NCBI GenBank assembly: GCA_031292145.1
Contig: JARLHR010000056.1
Span: 1 to 57,834 of the forward strand
Length of the DNA: 57,834 nt
Direction: 5' to 3'
Origin: Clostridium sp.
Lineage (GTDB): Bacteria; Bacillota; Clostridia; Clostridiales; Clostridiaceae
Position 1 is the stretch's first letter. Each line of letters starts with the position of its first letter. The position numbers and the translations under genes were made by a program. Below the pieces are notes generated by a model that worked only from the letters and a program-made list of their open reading frames with translations, made no database searches and had not been told where the DNA came from. This document shows positions 51,365 through 57,834 of this stretch, piece by piece.

Positions 51365-51545
51365 AATCGAAATTGATATCCCACAAAGTGAAACTTGATT
51401 AAGTTGGGGGGGAATCCCCATCTGAATCTTAGTGAACTTATACCCTCAAGGGGCACTTCGTCTAGGGTCGTGCCACTGTTATCTCAAGATTTGAAAAAGA
51501 TTGAGTGTTACAGTGGCTAGACATCAGATAAAAGAAAAAAGGAAA
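51365..51545 (+). ncRNA. highly structured intergenic segment, possible RNA element
   Basis: Successive stems can be drawn: AACTT-GATT-AAGTT; GGGG-AAT-CCCC; CCCT-CAA-GGGG; GGCAC...GTGCC; and GCCACTGT...ACAGTGGC enclosing CTCAA...TTGAG. Local GC content is higher than around it. It lies between lctD2 and the acyl-CoA dehydrogenase gene of the same operon. It could be a regulatory leader, a processing site, or the decayed non-coding end of an IS200/IS605-type element. No T tract ends it. Confidence 0.4.
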
Positions 51546-51607
51546 TAAAAAAATCAAGTAGTGTACAAGCGAATACACTAGATATAAATGAAAGGCAGGA
51601 AATTAAT

Positions 51608-52747
51608 ATGGATTTTAAACAAGATGAAAATCATCAACAATTACAAGAAATGTATCGTGAGTTTGCAGAAAATGAGGTAAAACCAATTGCAAAAGAAATT
51701 GATGAAAGTATGCGTTTTCCAGAAGAAAATGTAGCAAAAATGGCTGAAATGGGCTTGCTTGGGATTCCATTTCCTGAAGAATATGGCGGAGCAGGAATGG
51801 ATACCTTAAGTTATATACAATGTGTAGAGGAATTATCTAAATGTTGCGCAACAACTGGTGTTATTGTTTCAGCACATACAAGTCTTTGTGCAACACCAAT
51901 TTACACATATGGTACAGAAGAGCAAAAGGAAAAATATTTAAAACCACTTGCTTCAGGTGAAAAATTAGGTGCTTTTGGATTAACAGAACCTGCTGCTGGA
52001 ACTGATGCTTCTATGCAAAAGTCAACAGCAGTACTTGAAGGAGATCACTATGTATTAAATGGAAGCAAAATCTTTATTACTAATGCAGGCTATGCAGAGA
52101 TATATATTGTTTTTGCTATGACAGATAAGAGTAAGGGAACAAAAGGTATTTCAGCATTCATTGTTGAAAAAGATTTCCCAGGTTTTTCAGTTGGAAGTCA
52201 TGAATTAAAGATGGGAATCCGTGCATCTTCTACATGTGAATTATTCTTTGACAACTGCATAGTTCCAAAGGAAAATCTTTTAGGAGAAGAAGGCAAAGGA
52301 TTTAACATTGCAATGGCAACTCTTGATGGAGGCCGTATTGGTGTTGTAGCACAAGCTCTTGGTATTGCAGAAGGCGCAATAGAAGAAACTGTAAAATATG
52401 TTAAGGAACGTGTTCAATTTGGAAAAGCTATTGCACAATTCCAAAATACACAGTTTGAACTTGCACAGATGCGTGCAAATACAGAAGCTGCAAAACTTTT
52501 AGTATATCAAGCTGCATGTGCAAAAGATGATCACCAAAAATTTACACATTTAGCTGCTATGGCAAAATTAGTTTCTGCTAGAAATTCTATGGATGTAACA
52601 AATCGCTGCTTACAATTATTTGGCGGCTATGGATATACAAGTGATTATCCAATTGAAAGAATGATGCGTGATGCCAAAATAACAGAAATTTATGAAGGAA
52701 CATCAGAAGTTCAAATGATGGTACTTTCAGGATGGATGCTTAGATAA
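51608..52747 (+). CDS. acyl-CoA dehydrogenase (butyryl-CoA dehydrogenase-like)
   Basis: 379 residues, typical of short-chain acyl-CoA dehydrogenases. FAD and substrate contacts FGLTEPAAGTDASMQKSTAV and FITNAGYAEIYIVFAM; CoA region GIRASSTCELFFDNCIVP; FAD dimer site QLFGGYGYTSDYPIERMMRD. The catalytic base is Glu363 in TEIYEGTSEVQ. In clostridia such enzymes work as crotonyl-CoA (or acryloyl-CoA) reductases with EtfAB. As last gene of operon 2 it may share the plain EtfAB encoded at its start, linking lactate oxidation to enoyl-CoA reduction. No thl/crt/hbd genes are adjacent, so it is not the central bcd operon. AGGCAGGAAA precedes ATG. Confidence 0.9.
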   Translation: MDFKQDENHQQLQEMYREFAENEVKPIAKEIDESMRFPEENVAKMAEMGLLGIPFPEEYGGAGMDTLSYIQCVEELSKCCATTGVIVSAHTSLCATPIYTYGTEEQKEKYLKPLASGEKLGAFGLTEPAAGTDASMQKSTAVLEGDHYVLNGSKIFITNAGYAEIYIVFAMTDKSKGTKGISAFIVEKDFPGFSVGSHELKMGIRASSTCELFFDNCIVPKENLLGEEGKGFNIAMATLDGGRIGVVAQALGIAEGAIEETVKYVKERVQFGKAIAQFQNTQFELAQMRANTEAAKLLVYQAACAKDDHQKFTHLAAMAKLVSARNSMDVTNRCLQLFGGYGYTSDYPIERMMRDAKITEIYEGTSEVQMMVLSGWMLR

Positions 52748-52792
52748 TATATTAATATGCCTTCTAGTTAAACCTATTTAAATAAATTGTGA

Positions 52793-52835
52793 AAATAACA
52801 AGTTCAACTACAATTGTAGAGAGCTTGTTATTTGT
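52793..52835 (+). terminator. terminator of lactate operon 2
   Basis: AAATAACAAGTTC faces GAGCTTGTTATTT (one mismatch) with an inner CTACA/TGTAG stem, followed by GTGATT. The outer arms resemble the AATAACAAGTCCA portion of MITE ends, so the terminator may be MITE-derived. Confidence 0.6.
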
Positions 52836-52995
52836 GATTAAGCACTTACTACGATTTTGCTTATACTTATACCAGAATTAACTAGAAGTTGTTTTAGTTT
52901 ATCACACACAACGTGGAGCTGTATGTGCCGAATTTGCGCTTAATCCCTATATAATCAAAATGAAGGTGGATGCTTGCCTAAATAAAGTAGGTAGT

Positions 52996-53469
52996 TTACA
53001 TATTTACATGCGTACCCTTATACAAAACTGGTATTGCCACTGCTATAAGGATCATACCCATAAAAGCCGGTGCGGCATGACCAAGTGATACATAGATTTG
53101 ACCTCCAATGATAGGCCCAATCATTCTTGCTAAAGCCTGAATAGATTGGCTCCCTCCTTGAATCCTTCCTTGTTCACTAGAATCGACAGACTTTGAGAGC
53201 ATTCCATTGAATGAAGGTCCAAAGATCGAATCACCAAAACCAAATATAAACATTCCGGCGATAAAAAGAGGGTAGAATGAGAATAAAGCAGATAGCGCAA
53301 TAAGACTGTAGCCTATAATCTCCGAAAACATTCCAAGAATTGCTATCTGTTTATCACTAAGTTTTATCAAAAGCTTTGGCATTATTAAACCTTGTGAAAT
53401 AATGTCTTGTAAACCCATAATTGAAAACATAAGTCCGATTAGTGCAGGCTTCCAACTGAAAGTATCCAT
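52996..53469 (-). pseudogene. C-terminal half of an MFS drug/sugar efflux transporter
   Basis: 157 residues equal to the second half of a 12-helix MFS transporter (TetA/DHA1-like): FSWKPALIGLMFSIMGLQDI, IAGMFIFGFGDSIFGPSFNG and SSEQGRIQGGSQSIQALARM, the last resembling the conserved EQGRVQG loop. The N-terminal six helices are absent. ATG at 53469 has no ribosome binding site and follows the stop codon of the next gene by 6 bases. Non-functional relic. Confidence 0.75.
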
Positions 53470-53475
53470 TGTAAA

Positions 53476-53991
53476 TTATACTGCTGCTTTTAAGTTTGAA
53501 TAAGCATTGTATGCCTGCAAAATACCTCCAATGAATAAGCCGACAGAGAAACCGCTTAACAATGCATATAAAATATTAAAGGAAAATGTGCTGTATAACA
53601 ATGGATTTACACTTAGAGCAACATTTAATAAATACTTTACAAAAAAATTAGTCATCATAATAGTCAATGGTAAGTATGAGCCAGTTCTGCATAGAGAATT
53701 ATCTTTTATATAAAATTTTCTGTATCTAGAATACAAGGCGTAGGATAATAATGTACCTAAACACATAAATGTAGTGTAACAAATCATAGAAGTACCTAAA
53801 TAATTAAAACCTGTGAGTAATTTTTCTAAGCCCCAAACAATAAAGATAAGTGGCATAAGTAACATTTTCTTAAAGGATAATTCACCATCTTTAGTAGATT
53901 TAATTCCACGCTTTAAAAGAACAATAAATATAACCCAAACATAAAACGGAGTTCCGCTAACAATTTCTGAAATAATATTAATAATCATCAT
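53476..53991 (-). CDS. integral membrane protein of unknown function
   Basis: 171 residues, five to six hydrophobic helices, starting MMIINIISEIVSGTPFYVWV. The GTPFYVWVIFIVLLKRGIKS segment resembles small membrane proteins annotated as DUF6622, a call I make with low certainty. AGAAGG lies about 9 nt before ATG. Monocistronic. The MFS relic lies just downstream, so it may be the fusion point of a deletion. Confidence 0.65.
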   Translation of the reverse strand: MMIINIISEIVSGTPFYVWVIFIVLLKRGIKSTKDGELSFKKMLLMPLIFIVWGLEKLLTGFNYLGTSMICYTTFMCLGTLLSYALYSRYRKFYIKDNSLCRTGSYLPLTIMMTNFFVKYLLNVALSVNPLLYSTFSFNILYALLSGFSVGLFIGGILQAYNAYSNLKAAV

Positions 53992-54129
53992 ATATATAAC
54001 CTTCTTTCTTAATTCATATCATGTTGTAAGAATATAATATAAATTAAATAAGGACAATACGTATATGCGTAAGCGGTTAATATATATAACTAAGCGGTGG
54101 AAAAAGAACATCAAGTGAAACATGACCAT

Positions 54130-54168
54130 TAAAAAATAAACAGCAACTTAGGACTATTGTTGTTTATT
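54130..54168 (-). terminator. terminator of LytTR-DUF3021 operon
   Basis: On the minus strand AAATAAACAACAA pairs with TTGCTGTTTATTT around a 10-nt loop, followed by TTTAATGG. The stem overlaps the last codons of the DUF3021 gene. Confidence 0.7.
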
Positions 54169-54561
54169 TTTTCTGTTTCTATCTAGAATTTCATTCATTT
54201 TTTTAACTTCTGTTTTTTCATGCTGATAATTAATAAGTCTCACACATATATAAATTAATATGACTTCAATAAATGATGAAAACATGGATGGTAAAGACAT
54301 ATTCCAGTTAAAAAGATAATTTGATGCAATAACCATTAACCAAATTATAATTATAAAGGATAATGGGTTAAAAATTGAATCTTTAGAAATAATAAATTTA
54401 TTAATAATAAATTTAATTAACGACAATACAAAAGATAAAGCTAGTAATTCATATAATTTGCTATTATTTAATTCTTGTTTTGTGATAAGCCCAAATAATA
54501 TAATTAATGTAAAAACTATTGAGGTTAATTTTAATATTGATTTAAAATATTTAATGATCAT
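54154..54561 (-). CDS. DUF3021 membrane protein
   Basis: 135 residues with four hydrophobic helices and a charged C-terminus (HEKTEVKKMNEILDRNRKNK). Length, topology and the preceding LytTR gene match DUF3021 (PF11457), the usual membrane partner of LytTR regulators. Its ATG overlaps the LytTR stop by 4 bases (ATGA), so translation is coupled. In related pairs the membrane protein is thought to restrain or sense for the regulator. Confidence 0.8.
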   Translation of the reverse strand: MIIKYFKSILKLTSIVFTLIILFGLITKQELNNSKLYELLALSFVLSLIKFIINKFIISKDSIFNPLSFIIIIWLMVIASNYLFNWNMSLPSMFSSFIEVILIYICVRLINYQHEKTEVKKMNEILDRNRKNKQQ

Positions 54562-55016
54562 TCGCCGTCCCTCATTCCTAATTTAGTTTTCAAATTTGCA
54601 ACATATCTTCTTGAAATTATCACTTTTTCTTTATTAACTAAAAGAGCTTCCAGATTTCCACTTAATTTTGGGTAGAAGGAATATATTTTATTAATATTAA
54701 GTAACAAGGATTTAGAAACTCTAATAAAATTAACAGTAGATAATTGTTCCTCAAGTATATACAATTTTTCGGGAATTTCATAGGTTTCAGTTTTGGTATA
54801 TATAAATACTTTTCGGTCTATTGATTCTATATAAAAAATCTCATCAACGTTTACTTTATAATGTTTGTCTTCTTTTTTTCCAAGCAGGTATTTAATAACT
54901 TGATTTGAAGATGTCAGTAATTCTATAGCTTGAGTAATATTCTTTTCAACATTATGTATGTTGAAATTAACTTCTTCTTCTAGTTCAGAAGAGATGATGT
55001 TTATATTAACTTTCAT
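54558..55016 (-). CDS. LytTR DNA-binding regulator
   Basis: 152 residues from Met at 55016, where AGGAGTGCGAAA precedes ATG; a further-upstream GTG at 55037 overlaps that site. The C-terminal LytTR domain (about 60-150): YKVNVDEIFYIESIDRKVFI, YEIPEKLYILEEQL, NFIRVSKSLLLNINKIYSFY, VIISRRYVANLKTKLG. There is no receiver domain; the N-terminal half is a short helical region. Partner of the overlapping DUF3021 gene. It probably controls its own operon and perhaps nearby surface genes. Confidence 0.88.
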   Translation of the reverse strand: MKVNINIISSELEEEVNFNIHNVEKNITQAIELLTSSNQVIKYLLGKKEDKHYKVNVDEIFYIESIDRKVFIYTKTETYEIPEKLYILEEQLSTVNFIRVSKSLLLNINKIYSFYPKLSGNLEALLVNKEKVIISRRYVANLKTKLGMRDGE

Positions 55017-55030
55017 TTTCGCACTCCTAT

Positions 55031-55051
55031 AAGGCACATTCTAAAAAATAA
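55031..55051. repeat. solo MITE-like end in the LytTR leader
   Basis: AAGGCACATTCTAAAAAATA matches the inverted terminus of copies A and B and stands 15 bases before the LytTR start codon, overlapping the likely leader. Confidence 0.5.
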
Positions 55052-55064
55052 CCATTATTTTATT

Positions 55065-56198
55065 TTAGTTTATAGGTACTACATATACAAGACTATCTCT
55101 ATCCATTTGGGCAAATCCGTTATCTGCTGAAGATAGAGTGTATACGCCTGTATATTGATCATATCTATAATTACTATTCATGAACTTCTTTATATCTGAA
55201 TCACTAGATGCTGCTGAAGGACCATTTCCAGCTATTTTGATATAGTTTTTATATCCATCTCTATTATATAAAACTGGTGCTGGTGCTGAGTACGATGTGA
55301 AATAAATACTAACAGCAGCATTATGTTTTCCTGCTATGTCTAAAGTAGATTTGAACCAAGCATTAAGGTGTATAAATGCTGTTGCATCTAATTCACCTTG
55401 ATTGTTATCTCCAGCTGGAGTTTCATCTATATAAGTTGATCTATATAATTCTATAGCAGTTCCTCTAGATTTTAAATCTTTAACATATTCTCTGCAGACT
55501 TCTCCAGTCCATTTATTATTTAAATAGCTCTTTCCCAAGTTAGACCAATATGGATCTAAAAGTGCTAATCTATTTGGTTTTAAGTTTTCGGAGATTTGTC
55601 CAGCGTCTGCTGCATCATATACTCTCTTTGTTAAATAAGTGGCCATTTGGTTTCCCAAGGAATGTCCTGCTATTCTTATATTGTTTCCTTTGTAATCACT
55701 CATAGCTTGTACATATGTATCGTAGAAAAGTTCACCTGCGTTTTTATAAGAACTATCATGATAATTTCCAAGATGATCTCTCCATCGCATTTTTTGAGGT
55801 CCATTATTGCTCCATATCTTCGCTTCTGCATCCATTACATTAAATTCATCTGAAAACATGTCCCAATAAAAAATACCTACATTCCATCCTTTGTCAATCC
55901 ATGCATTTGCACCATTTACTATATTGTTGTTTTCATCTTTAAAGTTAAAACTTTCTCGTTTATTGTTAGGTTGTGAATCTTTTTGCCATCCATGAACATA
56001 AATTATTGTAGGTTTAGTAGGGTCAAAATAGTTATTAGATTGACCAGGTACAAATTTTTGTGATACATTATCTTTTCCATACCAGTATATTCCATAGTCT
56101 GGAGTGGAATCTGCTGCTTTAGCTTGAATACCATTCACTAATAGAATAGAAAAACAAGCTAGAAAAAAAACAAAAGTTTTACATAGTTTAGTTTTCAT
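55065..56198 (-). CDS. secreted lipase-like alpha/beta hydrolase
   Basis: 377 residues from Met at 56198 (ATAGGGGGTAATTTT upstream; a Met at 56228 adds ten residues before the signal peptide). The leader (KTKLCKTFVFFLACFSILLV..AKAAD) is followed by a lipase fold: IIYVHGWQKD, nucleophile Ser180 in IAGHSLGNQMA, Asp215 in LALLDPYWSN and a probable His292 in AGKHNAAVSIYF. HGW, GHSLGxQ and LDP follow the pancreatic-lipase-like pattern rather than the usual bacterial family I lipases. No anchor is seen, so it should be free extracellular. It may attack lipids or other esters. Confidence 0.8.
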   Translation of the reverse strand: MKTKLCKTFVFFLACFSILLVNGIQAKAADSTPDYGIYWYGKDNVSQKFVPGQSNNYFDPTKPTIIYVHGWQKDSQPNNKRESFNFKDENNNIVNGANAWIDKGWNVGIFYWDMFSDEFNVMDAEAKIWSNNGPQKMRWRDHLGNYHDSSYKNAGELFYDTYVQAMSDYKGNNIRIAGHSLGNQMATYLTKRVYDAADAGQISENLKPNRLALLDPYWSNLGKSYLNNKWTGEVCREYVKDLKSRGTAIELYRSTYIDETPAGDNNQGELDATAFIHLNAWFKSTLDIAGKHNAAVSIYFTSYSAPAPVLYNRDGYKNYIKIAGNGPSAASSDSDIKKFMNSNYRYDQYTGVYTLSSADNGFAQMDRDSLVYVVPIN

Positions 56199-56245
56199 AA
56201 AATTACCCCCTATATTTATACTACACATGTAAATATGCAGCTATA

Positions 56246-56275
56246 TTAGGCACATAAAATTTGATTGTGCCTTAA
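56246..56275. repeat. minimal MITE palindrome
   Basis: TTAGGCACATAAAATTTGAT then TGTGCCTTAA: two inverted ends with no interior, upstream of the lipase gene start. Confidence 0.55.
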
Positions 56276-56468
56276 TTAATAGTATAGATAATATGTTGGT
56301 AAAAGTTCAATATTATTGTAACTAAACGTACATATAAAGGAATAAAAAGTAAATATATAGTCTCTTATTTTTATATATTGCTTTTAAGATGCTAATAATA
56401 ACGAATAATGTAGTGATAACATGTACTAAAGTTATTGTAGTTAAAAACTATTTGATTATTGCATATGA

Positions 56469-57557
56469 TTAAGAATATATTGTGATTTTGTCTTCGCTTA
56501 CTCCAGAAGCAACTAAAAGCTCTTTTGTTGTATCACTCGTTACATAAATTGTGACATTATTGCAGCCTTCAAATAGATTAGTTTCTACTACAGTATCATC
56601 AGGATCATTTTCGTGAGTTTCTATATTTTGAAGACTACTTGGAATTGTTATGCTGGTTAAATTAGTACAATCTTTGAATGCCCCTAGTCCTATGTCTGTT
56701 ACTCCATCAGGAAGTGTTAGGCTTGTCAATTTGGTGCAGTAGTAAAAAGCATCCTTACCTATACTTGTTACACTACTAGGAATTACTATGTTGTTTAAAC
56801 TAATGCAGCCTTCAAAGGTACTGTAGCCTATACTTGTTAAAGTACTTGGCAGCGATAAGCTTGCTAAGTTAGTACAACCAGAAAATGTATCATAACCTAA
56901 AAAGGTTACACCATCTGCTACTGTTACATTTGTTAGATTGTTGCAATTAAGAAATACAGCATCCCCCATTTTTGTTACACTACCAGGAATAGATATGGTT
57001 GATAAATTTCTACAATCAGCAAATGCATGATCAGAAATTGTTTTCACGCTATTTGGTATTACTACGTTCGTTAAATTCACACAACCACCAAACGCACCCA
57101 CTCCTATAGTTGTAATCGTGCTTGGAATTGTCACACTTGTTATTTTAGGAGAGCCAAATGCAAAAGCTCCTATACCTGTTACTGTAATGTCATCAATTTT
57201 ATCTGGGATATTTATATTGCTTTCAGAACCTAAATATGTAACTATTTTACCAGTTGATTTACAAAAAGCCCAATCGCCATTTATTGTAACATTTGTGAAG
57301 TTTCCATTACTGTCTAATCCATAATCTTTGTCAAAAAACATATTACTTGAATTATTCATCATATAGCCATTTGATTTGAAATAATATAAATTTCCATCAA
57401 TGTCTCTCCAGCCTCGAGCCCATGAATTTCCTTCAGTATACCACCAGCCCTTATCATCTTGCTTCCACTCTGCACTTGCAGCCATTGGATTTAATGCCAA
57501 GACTGATGCTATTATTAATGTGCTAGCTAATAATTTTGTTAATTTTAACTTTTTCAT
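56469..57557 (-). CDS. secreted BspA-like leucine-rich-repeat protein with wall-binding repeat
   Basis: 362 residues. The signal peptide (KKLKLTKLLASTLIIASVLA..ASAEW) is followed by a choline-binding/cell-wall-binding type repeat, WWYTEGNSWARGWRDIDGNL and YYFKSNGYMM. About nine LRR_5 (BspA-type) units follow, with the period CTNLTSITIPSSVTSIGxxAF, e.g. VTIPSTITTIGVGAFGGCVN and LTLPDGVTDIGLGAFKDCTN. Such proteins are surface adhesins or matrix binders, held by the wall-binding repeat. A short non-repeat end closes it. ATAGGGGGAAAAAT precedes ATG. Only a single wall-binding unit is seen, which is short for the class. Confidence 0.88.
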   Translation of the reverse strand: MKKLKLTKLLASTLIIASVLALNPMAASAEWKQDDKGWWYTEGNSWARGWRDIDGNLYYFKSNGYMMNNSSNMFFDKDYGLDSNGNFTNVTINGDWAFCKSTGKIVTYLGSESNINIPDKIDDITVTGIGAFAFGSPKITSVTIPSTITTIGVGAFGGCVNLTNVVIPNSVKTISDHAFADCRNLSTISIPGSVTKMGDAVFLNCNNLTNVTVADGVTFLGYDTFSGCTNLASLSLPSTLTSIGYSTFEGCISLNNIVIPSSVTSIGKDAFYYCTKLTSLTLPDGVTDIGLGAFKDCTNLTSITIPSSLQNIETHENDPDDTVVETNLFEGCNNVTIYVTSDTTKELLVASGVSEDKITIYS

Positions 57558-57743
57558 ATTTTTCCCCCTATATTTCTCCTAAATTTCAATATAAAATACT
57601 AACGTGTATCATTTTACCATTATTACAAATAAATATCTACAAACATTAAGATTTAAAGATTATTTATTGATTAACAGTAAAAATTTAGAATATAATATGA
57701 TTAAACCACAAAAACTATAAAATATTGTGATTTAGTTTGCTAG

Positions 57744-57782
57744 AACTATTTCAAATTCTAAAAAATAGAATTTGAAATAGTT
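57744..57782. terminator. perfect 17-bp hairpin near the right edge
   Basis: AACTATTTCAAATTCTA-AAAAA-TAGAATTTGAAATAGTT. No T tract on either side; probably a terminator of a gene lying to the right on the minus strand, or a repeat. The interval 57558-57743 holds no gene and should contain the LRR gene promoter. Confidence 0.5.
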
Positions 57783-57834
57783 AATTATTACAGTAAATAT
57801 GACTAAAATCACATTGAATAAATAGTCAATGCCA

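Overview
The window is AT-rich, roughly 30% GC by eye. It has AGGAGG-type ribosome binding sites, many chemotaxis receptors, Etf/acyl-CoA dehydrogenase and lactate genes, and pepF, FIST and BspA-type genes. This points to a saccharolytic or solventogenic cluster I Clostridium resembling C. beijerinckii or C. saccharoperbutylacetonicum. That assignment rests on gene content and style, not on any search. No rRNA, tRNA, CRISPR array or intact transposase was seen.

Layout. 1-3.5 kb: a gene tail, tiny ORFs, a membrane acyltransferase, a DUF975 protein and an ArsC-like protein. 4-20 kb: a signalling and surface region with a Cache histidine kinase, two methyl-accepting chemotaxis proteins, a secreted PepF-type peptidase, a secreted 10-repeat protein (minus strand), an esterase, a DUF4434 protein and decayed genes. 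20-27.2 kb: a 3D-domain protein, a YkgJ-type cysteine-cluster protein, a two-gene ATPase/HNH cassette that looks like the Septu (PtuA/PtuB) anti-phage system, and a SNF2 helicase abutting a SWIM zinc-finger protein. 27.2-30.3 kb: a long fold-back element, then a MarR regulator and a chemotaxis receptor in one minus-strand operon with a readable promoter and operator. 30.5-39.1 kb: a solute-binding protein, a CAP protein, a half-length PPSR-type kinase, a CycA-type permease, a FIST-GAF-GGDEF cyclase, a lone phage holin and a secreted peptide. 40-52.8 kb: the metabolic core. 53-57.8 kb: minus-strand membrane, LytTR-DUF3021, secreted lipase-like and BspA-like LRR genes.

The core is a lactate-utilisation locus. 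An LldR/FadR-type regulator is followed by operon 1 (etfB, etfA with an N-terminal ferredoxin-like domain, FAD lactate dehydrogenase; the arrangement of the electron-bifurcating Acetobacterium lctBCD set). Operon 2 follows (second etfB/etfA without ferredoxin domain, lactate racemase larA, lactate permease, second lactate dehydrogenase, acyl-CoA dehydrogenase). Both operons carry the same 15-bp palindrome ATTGGT-N3-ACCAAT 8-9 bp after a 17-bp-spaced promoter, so they probably form one regulon. Import, racemisation, flavin-linked oxidation and electron delivery to NAD/ferredoxin and possibly to an enoyl-CoA are thus encoded side by side.

The intergenic DNA holds three recurring elements: a MITE-like family with ends TTAGGCACATGAAAGAAAATA; a terminator hairpin AACCACTACA-T-rich-TGTAGTGGTT used at least four times; and a fold-back palindrome with arms GAAATAAGTAACATATTGTG. 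Many gene remnants (epimerase, chemotaxis receptor, HD-GYP, VOC, MFS, phage) show ongoing decay.
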